Assembly (NCBI GenBank): GCA_020847045.1
Contig: JADLCT010000024.1
Span: 1-64,000 of the forward strand
From: Bryobacterales bacterium
GTDB taxonomy: Bacteria > Acidobacteriota > Terriglobia > Bryobacterales > Bryobacteraceae
Direction: 5' to 3'
DNA length: 64,000 nt
The notes beneath the pieces are model-generated. The model searched no databases and had not been told where the DNA came from. It worked only from the letters and a program-made list of their open reading frames with translations. The translations under genes and the position numbers were made by a program. Below are positions 28,208-37,323 of this stretch, in pieces. Each line of letters opens with the position of its first letter. Positions within the stretch are counted from its first letter, which is position 1.

Positions 28208-29464
28208 ATGTCGGCGTTTTCCGGAATTCTCCCCGAACTCTACATGGGGCTGTCGAGCCTCCTGGTTCACAAGCTGCGCAGCCTGCTCACCATGCTGGGC
28301 ATGATCTTCGGCGTCGGCGCGGTGGTGGCGATGCTATCCATCACGGCCGGCGCGCAGAAGGACATCCTGTCCTCCATCGACATGCTCGGCGTGAATAACA
28401 TTCTCATCGAAGCCAAGGAGGCCGTGGACCGCAATGAATTGCAGGCCCGCCGGCTGATCTCCCCCGGCCTCACCTTCCGCGACTTTCGCGCCATCGCCGA
28501 AAACGTCGGCGGCATCCAGGCGATCACGCCGCGCAAGCGTTTCAAGCCGCAAAAGGTGCTGCCAAAGACCGCCAACGAGTCTCCCATGCTGATCGGCGTC
28601 GAACCGAGCTACCTCGAGATTCAGAGCCTGAAGATCGTGGAAGGCCGCTTCTTCAACGAGGAAGAGAACCGCGACTCCATCCCCGTGTGCGTGCTCGGGG
28701 AATCGGCAAAGGTGAACCTGCTTGGCTACGACCGCGCGGTTGGGAAGTTCGTCAAGATCAACGACACCTGGCTGCAGGTGATCGGCGTGCTGGCGCCGCA
28801 GGCGTCGGCCGATACCGAAGTCGAGGGGTTGGAAGTGGTGAACCGGAACAATCTTGTGATCGCTCCGCTCAACACCGTCATGCGCCGGTTTGAAGACAAC
28901 AACAGCTATTTGAAGGACGAGATCGACGGCATTTACATCAAGGTGAAGGACGGCACGGATTCCATTGAAACCGCCGGCGTCGTCACCGCCATTCTCACCG
29001 CCACCCATAAGGACGCGGGCGATTTCACCGTCGTCGTCCCGGCCGGACTGCTGGAACAACGCGCGCGCACGCTGGGCATTTTCAACATCGTCATGATCTG
29101 CATCGCCGGCATTTCGCTGCTGGTGGGCGGCATTGGCATCATGAACATCATGCTCGCCACGGTGCTCGAACGGACGCGTGAAATCGGCATTCGCCGCGCC
29201 ATTGGCGCGCGGCAGGCCGACATTATTCGACAGTTTCTGACCGAAGCCGTGCTCATCTCCATCGTCGGCGGGCTCATCGGCATCGCCTTTGGCTTCAGCC
29301 TTTCCTGGATCATCGCCGCCGCGGCAGGCTGGTCCACCGTGGTCACCACCACTTCCATTGCCGTCGCCTTCACCGTGTCGGTGGGCATCGGTCTGCTGTT
29401 CGGCATCTACCCGGCCATGCAGGCGGCCAAACTCGACCCCATCGAGGCGATCCGCTACGAATAG
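28208..29464 (+). CDS. MacB-like ABC transporter permease (FtsX family)
   Basis: 418 residues: a first membrane helix (about 18-42, LTMLGMIFGVGAVVAML), a large periplasmic domain (about 45-280), and three C-terminal helices with GIGIMNIMLATVLERTREIGIRRA, the FtsX signature. It corresponds to the permease half of MacB, a mechanotransmission pump that drives substrates through TolC. The ATP-binding half (LolD/MacB type) is neither fused nor encoded nearby, so it must come from elsewhere. Confidence 0.9.
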   Translation: MSAFSGILPELYMGLSSLLVHKLRSLLTMLGMIFGVGAVVAMLSITAGAQKDILSSIDMLGVNNILIEAKEAVDRNELQARRLISPGLTFRDFRAIAENVGGIQAITPRKRFKPQKVLPKTANESPMLIGVEPSYLEIQSLKIVEGRFFNEEENRDSIPVCVLGESAKVNLLGYDRAVGKFVKINDTWLQVIGVLAPQASADTEVEGLEVVNRNNLVIAPLNTVMRRFEDNNSYLKDEIDGIYIKVKDGTDSIETAGVVTAILTATHKDAGDFTVVVPAGLLEQRARTLGIFNIVMICIAGISLLVGGIGIMNIMLATVLERTREIGIRRAIGARQADIIRQFLTEAVLISIVGGLIGIAFGFSLSWIIAAAAGWSTVVTTTSIAVAFTVSVGIGLLFGIYPAMQAAKLDPIEAIRYE

Positions 29465-29496
29465 AAATTTCGGACACTCTTACGGTACATAACAGG

Positions 29497-31182
29497 ATGC
29501 GCTCCCTCCTTTCCCTTATGCTCATTGCGGCCGCTGTTGCACCCGGCCAGCAAATGCAATTCACTCCCGGGTCATCGGCTTATCTCGATGCGCCGCGCTT
29601 TCCGTCGGGCACCTGGCTGCGCCAGCACTTCGACAAGCCGGTCCCGCATGTGGAGCTTCAGCCGCCCATCCGTCTGCCGGACTTTGTCACCGGTAACAAG
29701 CTGGAGCTGTCGCTCCGCAGCTATCTCGAACTGGTTCTCGCCAACAACACCGACATCCAGATCCAGAAGCTCACCGTTGAAACGCAGCGCAACGCCATCA
29801 CACGCGCTTTCTCCGCGTTCGACCCGGTGGCCACCACTTCGTTCCGCTCCACGCGGGCGAAGAACCCCACCAACGACGCCCTGGCGGGCGCGGCCACACT
29901 GAACCAGCTCACGCAGCCCTTCGCGTTGAACTACACGCAGACGCTCGATACGGGCACCAGCTATAACGTTGGCTTCAGCGCGAATAAGAACTCGACCAAC
30001 TCGGCCTTCGCCAACTTCAACCCGTCCATCGCGACGGGCCTGAATATGAACTTCACACAGCCGTTGCTTCGCAACCGCGGCCGTGAGGTGAACCGTCTGC
30101 CCATCGTCATCGCCAAAACCCGCCTGCGCTCGGCGCAGTTCAACTTGAGCGATCAGGTGATGCGCCTGCTGCAATCGGCGGAGCTCGCCTACTGGGCCGT
30201 GATTGAGGCGCGCGAATCGCTGAAGGTGCAGGAACAGGCTCTGCAACTGTACGATACTCTGCTCAAGCGTTCCCAGCGTGAACTCGACCTGGGCGCCATC
30301 TCGCCGCTTGAAATCTACCAGCCCCAGCAGCAGTACGCCAGCCAGGAGGTGTTCGTCACGCAGGCCCGGTACCGCCTGGCCCAGGCCGAAGACGGCCTTC
30401 GCCGCCAGATGGGCGCCGATCTCGATTCGCAGTTCCGCGCCATGCCCATCAATCTCACTGAAACGGTGCTGCCGCCCGCCGACGAGCGCCCGATCGACAA
30501 AGAGCAGTCCGTTCAACTGGCCATTCAGAAGCGCCCCGATCTGCGGGCGACGATGACCAGTATCGAAGTGGATGACCTGGCCTTGAAGCAGGCGAAGAAC
30601 TCCCTTCTCCCCGATCTCTCTCTCACGGGAACCTACACAAGCTCGGGCCGCGGCGGTCCGTTTTACCAGCGGGAAAACGTGTTCCAGGGCGACGGTACGT
30701 CGAGCACCATCGTCAGCGTCATCCCCGGCGGTTTTGGCGACGCCTTGAACCAGACCTTCAACTTCAACTATCCGACATACGGCTTCGGACTGACTCTGCG
30801 CCTTCCCATTCGTGACCGCCGCGCCCAGGCCGACTTCGCCGACGCAGTGGTGAGTAAGCGCCTCGATACGTTGCGCGCCCGCATGACCGAGCAGAACATC
30901 CGGCTTGACGTGCTGAACGCCGTGAACCAGGTGGAGAACAGCCGCGCTAGCGTGAAACTGGCTCAGGTCCGTCTGGACTTCTCCCAGAAGCGCGTTGAAG
31001 CCGAGCAGAAACGCTACGACCTTGGCGTCACCACCATCTTCTTCGTCATCCAGGCGCAAAACGATCTGGTGAGCGCGCAAGCCGACCTGGTGCAGCAAAG
31101 TGTACAGTACCGCCGCAACCTTCTGAACCTCGAGCGCGTCACGGGACAGTTGCTGGAGACACGCGGCGTCGTCATCGACTAG
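29497..31182 (+). CDS. TolC-family outer membrane efflux protein
   Basis: 561 residues with an N-terminal export signal and the duplicated coiled-coil/beta-strand architecture of TolC channels. Typical segments: SYLELVLANNTDIQIQKL at the start of the first repeat, RLLQSAELAYWAVIEARESL, LGAISPLEIYQPQQQY, and DLGVTTIFFVIQAQNDLVSAQ in the second repeat. It would form the outer-membrane exit duct for the adaptor/permease complex just upstream (32-bp gap). A strong intrinsic terminator follows. Confidence 0.9.
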   Translation: MRSLLSLMLIAAAVAPGQQMQFTPGSSAYLDAPRFPSGTWLRQHFDKPVPHVELQPPIRLPDFVTGNKLELSLRSYLELVLANNTDIQIQKLTVETQRNAITRAFSAFDPVATTSFRSTRAKNPTNDALAGAATLNQLTQPFALNYTQTLDTGTSYNVGFSANKNSTNSAFANFNPSIATGLNMNFTQPLLRNRGREVNRLPIVIAKTRLRSAQFNLSDQVMRLLQSAELAYWAVIEARESLKVQEQALQLYDTLLKRSQRELDLGAISPLEIYQPQQQYASQEVFVTQARYRLAQAEDGLRRQMGADLDSQFRAMPINLTETVLPPADERPIDKEQSVQLAIQKRPDLRATMTSIEVDDLALKQAKNSLLPDLSLTGTYTSSGRGGPFYQRENVFQGDGTSSTIVSVIPGGFGDALNQTFNFNYPTYGFGLTLRLPIRDRRAQADFADAVVSKRLDTLRARMTEQNIRLDVLNAVNQVENSRASVKLAQVRLDFSQKRVEAEQKRYDLGVTTIFFVIQAQNDLVSAQADLVQQSVQYRRNLLNLERVTGQLLETRGVVID

Positions 31183-31211
31183 CCCCGCACCGCAGGCTAC
31201 ACTGAACTCAG

Positions 31212-31244
31212 GCACGCGGCCCTCGCGGTCGCGTGCTTTTTTTT
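31212..31244 (+). terminator. Intrinsic terminator of the adaptor-permease-TolC operon
   Basis: GCACGCG and CGCGTGC form a perfect 7-bp stem with an 11-base loop, followed at once by eight T residues. This is the clearest rho-independent terminator in the window. Its T-run ends two bases before the mutL ATG. Confidence 0.88.
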
Positions 31245-31246
31245 GC

Positions 31247-33208
31247 ATGGGCCGCATCCGCGTACTCTCCGACATCGTTGCCAACAAGATCGCCGCGGGC
31301 GAGGTGGTGGAACGCCCGGCTTCTGTCGTGAAGGAGCTGCTGGAGAACGCGCTGGACGCCGGATCGCGTCATGTCCGCATCGAGACCGAAGCGGGCGGCC
31401 GCCGCCTGATTCGCATAACCGATGACGGCTGCGGCATGTGGCGCGACGACGCCCTGCTCGCCTTCGAGCGGCACGCGACGTCAAAGCTGAGCGACGTCAA
31501 GGATCTGCTCTCCATCGCCACCTTGGGCTTCCGGGGAGAGGCGCTGCCCTCTATCGCCTCGGTGTCACGGCTGACGCTGGAAACCCGCGCCAAGGAGGAA
31601 ACCACCGGGACGCGCATCGAAATCACCGGTGGCAAGCTGCAAAACTGCACCGAAGCGGCGCTCACCAAAGGCAGCGTGATCACCGTGCGCGACCTCTTCT
31701 TCAACGTTCCTGCGCGCAAGAAGTTTCTCCGCTCCGATCAAACCGAGCTGGCCCACATCGCCTCCCTCGTCACGCATTACGCGCTCGCCTATCCGGGCAT
31801 AGGCTTCGAACTCTTCCATGAGAACCGGGAGCTGATTGCCGCCGCGCCCGTGGACGGCCTGCGGGATCGTGTCTTTCAGATCTTCGGCGCGCAGATTCTG
31901 GATGATCTCATCGATCTCGGTGAACGGTCGCGGGAAGTGCCTGTGGATGGCGGTGAAGAACAGCTCCACCACTTCACCTTGCGCGGATTCATCTCACCGC
32001 CGCAGATCCAGAAGTCGAATCGGAACTCGATCTACCTGTTCGTGAATGGACGCCTGATCAAGGAACGTCTCCTCCTGCACGCCCTGCACGCCGCGTATCA
32101 GAATCTGATGCCGCCCAGCGCATTCCCCTTCGCGCTGCTCTTCCTGGAGTGCAGCTATGAAGAGGTGGATGTGAACGTGCACCCGTCAAAGACAGAAGTG
32201 CGCTTCCGGCGCGGCAGCTTTGTCCACGATTTCGTCAGGGACGCTATTCGCGACGCCCTGCTCGATGGCAGGCCCGTTCCCAGCGCTCCCACCGGCTCGT
32301 TCGCATCGCCTGGACAATCCGGTGCGCGGTTGCCGTATTCAGAGTTTTCCCAGCAACTGGAAAACGCGCCGTTGCCGGCTCTGAGCGATCCGCCGCGCAT
32401 GGCGCCCGTGGCGCCAGAAGTGAGTGAAGACACCGGCCAATTGCCGCACTTCCACCTGCGCCAGCCGCAGCCCGCCTTCTCCCAGCGGCTGGAGTTCGGC
32501 GATGCTCCTCCCCTGGCCATTGATGCGCACGTTCCGGCCGCCGCCTCGGGCAAGTTGCGGCGCGTCCCCGACACGCACGGCCCGCTGCCGCCGGGTTTGG
32601 CGGCGGACCCGCAAGCTTCGCTCGACATCCTGCGGGACCTTCAGCCGCTGGGCCAGCTTCACGACAGTTTCATCATCGCCACCGGTCCCGACGGCCTCTG
32701 GGTGATCGATCAGCACGTGGCGCACGAGCGCATCCTGTTCGAACAGGTGCTGCGGCAGATGGCATCCGGCGAGGTGGAGCGGCAGCAGCTTCTCATTCCT
32801 CTGGTGCTCGAACTGACTCCGTCCCAATCCGTGGAACTGGACCGGATCCGTCGTGAGCTGGATCAACCGGGCTTCGAAGTGGAGCAATATGGACCGCGCG
32901 CGATCGCCATCAAATCGGCGCCTGCCGCCTTGGGGGCGGCGGAGGTGGAGCAGGTGGTGTTTGAAATTCTCGAGATCTCGGAAAAGGAGCTGCGGCAGTC
33001 CAGCTACGAGGATTTGCGGAAGGAGATGGCCGCTTCCATCGCCTGCCGCGCGGCGATCAAGATCAATACGCCACTGGACAAGCAGCGGATGGAATGGATG
33101 CTGCGCACGCTGGCGGCCTGCGAGTTTCCCATGAGCTGTCCGCATGGACGGCCCATCGCGTTACGCTACCCGACCCGCGAGATTCTGAAAAATTTCCACC
33201 GGATCTAA
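31247..33208 (+). CDS. mutL: DNA mismatch repair protein MutL
   Basis: 653 residues. The N-terminal GHKL ATPase has VANKIAAGEVVERPASVVKEL, ENALDAGS, DDGCGM and TLGFRGEALPSI. A Pro-rich linker (about 340-440) joins the C-terminal dimerisation domain, which carries an endonuclease-type motif, DQHVAHERILFE (one Ala to Val change from the canonical form) and CPHGRP near the end, so it is probably a nicking MutL rather than an E. coli-type one. The ATG is fixed by the conserved N-terminus, yet a terminator T-run ends two bases before it and no Shine-Dalgarno is present. Confidence 0.96.
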   Translation: MGRIRVLSDIVANKIAAGEVVERPASVVKELLENALDAGSRHVRIETEAGGRRLIRITDDGCGMWRDDALLAFERHATSKLSDVKDLLSIATLGFRGEALPSIASVSRLTLETRAKEETTGTRIEITGGKLQNCTEAALTKGSVITVRDLFFNVPARKKFLRSDQTELAHIASLVTHYALAYPGIGFELFHENRELIAAAPVDGLRDRVFQIFGAQILDDLIDLGERSREVPVDGGEEQLHHFTLRGFISPPQIQKSNRNSIYLFVNGRLIKERLLLHALHAAYQNLMPPSAFPFALLFLECSYEEVDVNVHPSKTEVRFRRGSFVHDFVRDAIRDALLDGRPVPSAPTGSFASPGQSGARLPYSEFSQQLENAPLPALSDPPRMAPVAPEVSEDTGQLPHFHLRQPQPAFSQRLEFGDAPPLAIDAHVPAAASGKLRRVPDTHGPLPPGLAADPQASLDILRDLQPLGQLHDSFIIATGPDGLWVIDQHVAHERILFEQVLRQMASGEVERQQLLIPLVLELTPSQSVELDRIRRELDQPGFEVEQYGPRAIAIKSAPAALGAAEVEQVVFEILEISEKELRQSSYEDLRKEMAASIACRAAIKINTPLDKQRMEWMLRTLAACEFPMSCPHGRPIALRYPTREILKNFHRI

Positions 33209-33215
33209 GACGTCG

Positions 33216-34985
33216 CTATTCCCACTCGATGGTGCCGGGCGGCTTGTGCGTCAGGTCGTAGAAGACGGCGCAGATGCCGGGAACAGCAAGCAACTCCGCA
33301 GTCATTTCGCGCAGCAAAGGCTCGTCCATGACCACCACTTGCGCCGTCATGCCGTCCATGGAATCGATGGGGCGCAGCACCACGCTATCCGGACGGCCAG
33401 GCACGCCCAACGGGGCCACCACCACGGGGAACTGCCACACCTTCTTCTCAAAGCCGCTTTCCAGGCAGATGCGGCGCACGATGGCGTCGGCGCGGCGCAG
33501 GCGTTCGAGCCGTTGCGAGTCGATCCAACAGGGAGTGGTGGCGAGCGAGGCCAGAGGCGCATGTGAGCCCGCGAGACCGACCACGCGGTTCACGTCGGCC
33601 ACGCGGTTCACCGTCTCGGCTGCTTCGCCAACGGCGGCCCGGCTAACGGACTCCAAGGCGAGCGCCGAACGGTAGGTGCGCGAATCGCCCTGCACGCCCA
33701 CGGAGCGTACGGGCAGCAGGACGCCCTCCTCCCGCTTCACCACGGCCTTTGCCTCATCCGAACACAGAAGACGGATGGCCAGACCAGGGCCGGGGAACGG
33801 GTGGCGGTCGAGCATTTCGGCCGGCAATCCCAGCTCCCGGCCGATCGCGCGCACCTCGTCTTTATAGAACGACGTCAGTGGTTCAATGATGCGGTTCTCG
33901 TCGATCAACTTCTGAATGCCGGCCACGCGGTTGTGGTGCGTCTTGATCAGATCGGCCTTGGACGTTCCGCCGCTTTCGATTGTGTCGGGGTAGATGGTGC
34001 CCTGCCCCAGAATCCAGTCGCCGTCCGTGTAGGCGCCGGTGGCGAGCACGCGGTCCTGCACGGCGACGAACATCTCGCCGATGATGTGGCGCTTGCGTTC
34101 GGGATCCACCACGCCTTGCAGGGCCCCCACGAAATCGGATGAAGCATCCACCACGCGGAACGTGTCCCCGGACATCGGCGTGAACACGCCGCGCACGAAA
34201 TCCGTCTCGCCTTCGCGCATCAATCCGGTGTCGACATAGGCGCCGTGCACGCGGTCGGGGCCGAGCGCTCGCAGGCAAAGCGTGTAGGCCACCGAGGAGT
34301 CGACTCCGCCGCTGACAAAGAAAAAGATGTTGCGCCCGCCGGCGACCTCGCGGATCTTGGCTTCCAGCAAACCAAGACGTCCGCGCGGATCCCAATCGCG
34401 GACGCAGCCGGCCACGCCGAAAATGAAGTTCTCCAGAATCCGTTGGCCCTTGGGCGTATGGACCACTTCGGGGTGGAATTGAACGCCGTACAGGCGGCGG
34501 CTGGCATCACCCATGGCCGCAATGGGACAGGTGTCCGTCCGTCCAATTACCGAGAACCCTTCCGGCACGCTCTCCACGCGGTCGCGATGGCTCATCCAGA
34601 CCTGCTCGCGCTCCTCAAGACCCTCGAACAGAGCGTGGCCCGCGGTCAGATTCACGCGCGAGTGGCCGTACTCGCCCTTCTCGCCCTTCTGGACATGGCC
34701 GCCCATCAGCCGGGTCATCAACTGCAATCCATAGCAGATGCCCAGCACGGCCGCGCCGGAGCCGAACACGGCGGCGTCCATGGACGGACTGCCAGCCTCA
34801 TAGACGCTGCTCGGCCCACCGGAAATGATGATGGCTTTGCGCCCGGCCAGTTCCGCCGCGGGAGTATCGGAAGGTTTGACTTCAGCGTAAACGCCGAGTT
34901 CCCGGACGCGCCGTGCGATCAGGTGGCAATACTGGCCGCCGGCGTCGAGAACGGTGACTTGGGGTAGAGGTCTGTCTTCGGTCAT
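33216..34985 (-). CDS. guaA: GMP synthase (glutamine-hydrolysing), eukaryote-like C-terminal part
   Basis: 589 residues. The class I glutamine amidotransferase domain has C84 in GICYGLQ and H171/E173 in VQFHPEV. The ATP pyrophosphatase domain has the PP-loop SGGVDSSV (about 225) and LGQGTIYPD. Typical bacterial enzymes have about 515-525 residues; here the dimerisation part is longer: after LPVRSVGVQGD comes ETVNRVADVNRVVGL, TPCWIDSQRLERLRRAD and a second strand set ending KPPGTIEWE. This layout matches the two-subdomain C-terminus I recall for human GMPS. It makes GMP from XMP. It directly abuts the upstream protease gene. Confidence 0.95.
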   Translation of the reverse strand: MTEDRPLPQVTVLDAGGQYCHLIARRVRELGVYAEVKPSDTPAAELAGRKAIIISGGPSSVYEAGSPSMDAAVFGSGAAVLGICYGLQLMTRLMGGHVQKGEKGEYGHSRVNLTAGHALFEGLEEREQVWMSHRDRVESVPEGFSVIGRTDTCPIAAMGDASRRLYGVQFHPEVVHTPKGQRILENFIFGVAGCVRDWDPRGRLGLLEAKIREVAGGRNIFFFVSGGVDSSVAYTLCLRALGPDRVHGAYVDTGLMREGETDFVRGVFTPMSGDTFRVVDASSDFVGALQGVVDPERKRHIIGEMFVAVQDRVLATGAYTDGDWILGQGTIYPDTIESGGTSKADLIKTHHNRVAGIQKLIDENRIIEPLTSFYKDEVRAIGRELGLPAEMLDRHPFPGPGLAIRLLCSDEAKAVVKREEGVLLPVRSVGVQGDSRTYRSALALESVSRAAVGEAAETVNRVADVNRVVGLAGSHAPLASLATTPCWIDSQRLERLRRADAIVRRICLESGFEKKVWQFPVVVAPLGVPGRPDSVVLRPIDSMDGMTAQVVVMDEPLLREMTAELLAVPGICAVFYDLTHKPPGTIEWE

Positions 34986-36593
34986 CTATTGGCCGCGCCG
35001 CGGAGCGGTCCGCTGCACGATCATCTTCTTGGCGGTCTCCAGCAGGGCCTTGGCCTTTGGCAGGGAGTCCATGGCTTTCAACACCATCGGGTCCGTGCTG
35101 ATGTTCATCCGGCGCGAGTCTTCAATGTTGAAGATGTTGATGAACACCTCGCGGCGGATCTGCTGCTTGATCCAGTCGAGGTTTTCGTTGAACTCAGCCT
35201 CGGTGAAGGGGATGTTCTGCTTCAAGGCGAACTGGCGGAAGTCCTGCACCACGGCGTCGCTGGGCGCCCAGTCCTTGGTGATCAACTTGCGGTCGTGCGT
35301 GGAGAAGTAGTTGGCCGTGAAGTTCAGGAAGACGTAGTTGCGGACGAACAGCGCCTGCAGCTTGTTGCCCTTGGGGATTTCAAAAGTTTCGTCGGGCGTG
35401 ATGCCGCCGCCGCCGTACACCGTGCGGCCGCTGTCCGTGCTCTTCACGTCCTGCTTGTTGTTGTTGCCCGTGCCCTTGCGGTAGTAGTAATCGAAGAACG
35501 AGGTGTTCTGGTAGTCGCGCTGGATCAGGCGCTCGCTAGGCGTGTAGTATTTGGCCGTGGTGAGCGCCAGTCCGGTGTTCTCGCTCAGGGGGTAAACCGT
35601 CTGCACAAGGCCCTTGCCGAACGTGGTTTGTCCAAACACCCAGGCGCGGTCGTGGTCCTGCAGCGCGCCGGAGACGATCTCGCTCGCCGAGGCCGAGTAC
35701 TGATTTACCAGCACGACAATCGGATATTCGGCGCCGGTTCGGCCATGGCGCGCCGTGTAGCGCTTCTCGGCAGAAGCCCGCCCGCGGTGGCTCACGATCA
35801 CTTGTCCCTTTTGCAGGAACCTGTCGGCCACGGCGACGCCTTCGTTCAAGAGTCCGCCGGGGTTGTCGCGCAGGTCGAGAATAAGCCCTTTCACATTGGC
35901 CTCGCCCACGCGCTTGAAGTTCTCTTCCACCTCGCGCGAGGTGTTTTCGTTGAAATGTTCGATGTCCAGATACAGGATGCCCGGCTTCAGCCAGAAGGCG
36001 TCCTGCACGCTCTTGCGCTCAATCTCACCGCGCGTGATGTTGAACGTCAGCGGCTCCTTCACGCCTTCGCGCGACACCTGCACCTGCACCTGCGTGCCCT
36101 TGGGACCCTTCAACAGGTCGGCCACCTCATCGGTGCGCAGGTTCTCGGTGCTCTTGTCGTTGACGAACAGAATCACGTCGCCGGGACGGATACCGGCCTT
36201 GGACGCGGGCGAATCGGGGAAGGGGGCGATGACGACGGTGCGGTTCTTTTGTGGCGCCACCATCATGCCGACGCCGTAATAATGGCCCTTCTGATCCTCG
36301 CGCAGAAGTTGGAAGTCACGCGGGTCGAAGAAGCTCGAGTGGGGATCGAGCGTGCGCAGCATGCCCGGAATTGCGCCTTTATAGATGGCCTTGTCGGCGG
36401 TGACCTTCTCGGCGAAGCTGGTTTCCAGCAGGTCGTACACCTTGCTGAAAGTCTTCATGGACGCTTTAATGTCGTCTTCAGAACCCGCCGCGCTGACGCC
36501 GGTCAGGTTCGGCCCGACCAGCCCGCCCGCCAGCGAGCAGGCGATCACAATCGCGGGTGCAAAGACAAAAGAACGCCAACGGCGTGCGACCAT
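34986..36593 (-). CDS. Carboxyl-terminal processing protease (S41 family)
   Basis: 535 residues from the ATG at 36593, which follows GGGAGG; the ORF-track start 14 codons earlier lacks such a site. An N-terminal membrane segment or signal (about 8-27) is followed by a helical domain, a PDZ domain (about 105-185, YYGVGMM, AGIRPGDVI) and the S41 protease fold. The catalytic pair is S302 in ASASEI and K327 in FGKGLVQ. Such proteases trim or degrade periplasmic proteins from their C-termini. It lies between tmk and guaA on the same strand, directly touching guaA. Confidence 0.92.
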   Translation of the reverse strand: MVARRWRSFVFAPAIVIACSLAGGLVGPNLTGVSAAGSEDDIKASMKTFSKVYDLLETSFAEKVTADKAIYKGAIPGMLRTLDPHSSFFDPRDFQLLREDQKGHYYGVGMMVAPQKNRTVVIAPFPDSPASKAGIRPGDVILFVNDKSTENLRTDEVADLLKGPKGTQVQVQVSREGVKEPLTFNITRGEIERKSVQDAFWLKPGILYLDIEHFNENTSREVEENFKRVGEANVKGLILDLRDNPGGLLNEGVAVADRFLQKGQVIVSHRGRASAEKRYTARHGRTGAEYPIVVLVNQYSASASEIVSGALQDHDRAWVFGQTTFGKGLVQTVYPLSENTGLALTTAKYYTPSERLIQRDYQNTSFFDYYYRKGTGNNNKQDVKSTDSGRTVYGGGGITPDETFEIPKGNKLQALFVRNYVFLNFTANYFSTHDRKLITKDWAPSDAVVQDFRQFALKQNIPFTEAEFNENLDWIKQQIRREVFINIFNIEDSRRMNISTDPMVLKAMDSLPKAKALLETAKKMIVQRTAPRRGQ

Positions 36594-36635
36594 GGGTAAA
36601 CCTCCCAGCCTGCCTTCAGTATATATCGGATGCAA

Positions 36636-36659
36636 GGGCTCATGCCCTGAGGCATGCCC
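36636..36659 (-). terminator. Hairpin between tmk and the protease gene
   Basis: On the minus strand GGGC-ATGCC-TCAG-GGCAT-GA-GCCC folds into a 9-bp stem with a two-base bulge, directly after the tmk stop. No T-run follows; it may end or attenuate the tmk transcript before the protease gene. Confidence 0.4.
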
Positions 36660-36665
36660 GCCTTA

Positions 36666-37316
36666 TCAAGGATTCAGACGCGCAACCCATTGTGGGCGTT
36701 TTGCCTGAATCACGGACTGGGCCTCGTTCCAGACCGCGGCTGCCACCGTACTTTCGTTGGGCAGGGCGTCAATTCGACGAAAACGATCACCGGCAAGAGA
36801 CCGGAAAACCTTACGGGCGCTCTCCAGGCCCTCCTCCCGCTCAAACTCATTGGGAATCTCGCCGCGATGAGCGGTAATCCGGCGAAGCGCCTCGGACGGT
36901 TCCAGGTCGAGCCAGAGGACGAGGTCGGGCGGCGGGAACAAGGTCTCCATCGTTTTCCGGACAACTGCCGGATCACCGCCGGGGCGTGTGCCCTGATAGG
37001 CAATGGTGGAGTAGAAGTAACGGTCCAGAATGACAATCCGTCCGGCGGCCAGCGCGGGCAGAACCAGCTCCCGGAGGTGCCCGGTGCGGTCGTGAATAAA
37101 GGCTTGCAGCTCCTCGGGGGGCGTCATGCGGCCGGTTGTGGCGCTCTCGCGGATGCGGCGTCCCCAGGGGCCTTCCGTGGGTTCGCGGGAAAGCAGCGGC
37201 GCCTCCCCGGCGGCGCACAAGCGCTGCTCCAGGAGACGGATCTGGGTTGATTTGCCGGTTCCGTCAATGCCCTCGAAGACGAGGAAGACACCGGGCCACT
37301 CGGTGGGGAACTCCAC
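36666..37316 (-). CDS. tmk: Thymidylate kinase
   Basis: About 216 residues from a GTG just after the stop of the upstream gene; the longer ORF-track start would overlap that gene and adds unrelated residues. Motifs: Walker A FEGIDGTGKSTQ, REPTEGPWG (the P-loop partner and dTMP region), the DRYFYSTIAYQG nucleotide site and a lid region LRRITAHRGEIPNEFE. It phosphorylates dTMP to dTDP. Length fits the family. Confidence 0.93.
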   Translation of the reverse strand: MEFPTEWPGVFLVFEGIDGTGKSTQIRLLEQRLCAAGEAPLLSREPTEGPWGRRIRESATTGRMTPPEELQAFIHDRTGHLRELVLPALAAGRIVILDRYFYSTIAYQGTRPGGDPAVVRKTMETLFPPPDLVLWLDLEPSEALRRITAHRGEIPNEFEREEGLESARKVFRSLAGDRFRRIDALPNESTVAAAVWNEAQSVIQAKRPQWVARLNP

Positions 37317-37323
37317 CAGCGCC

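Noticed and set aside
26018-28270. 750-residue minus-strand ORF opposite adaptors 2 and 3
   Set aside because: Antisense frame over the Gly-rich region of adaptor 3 with no motif.
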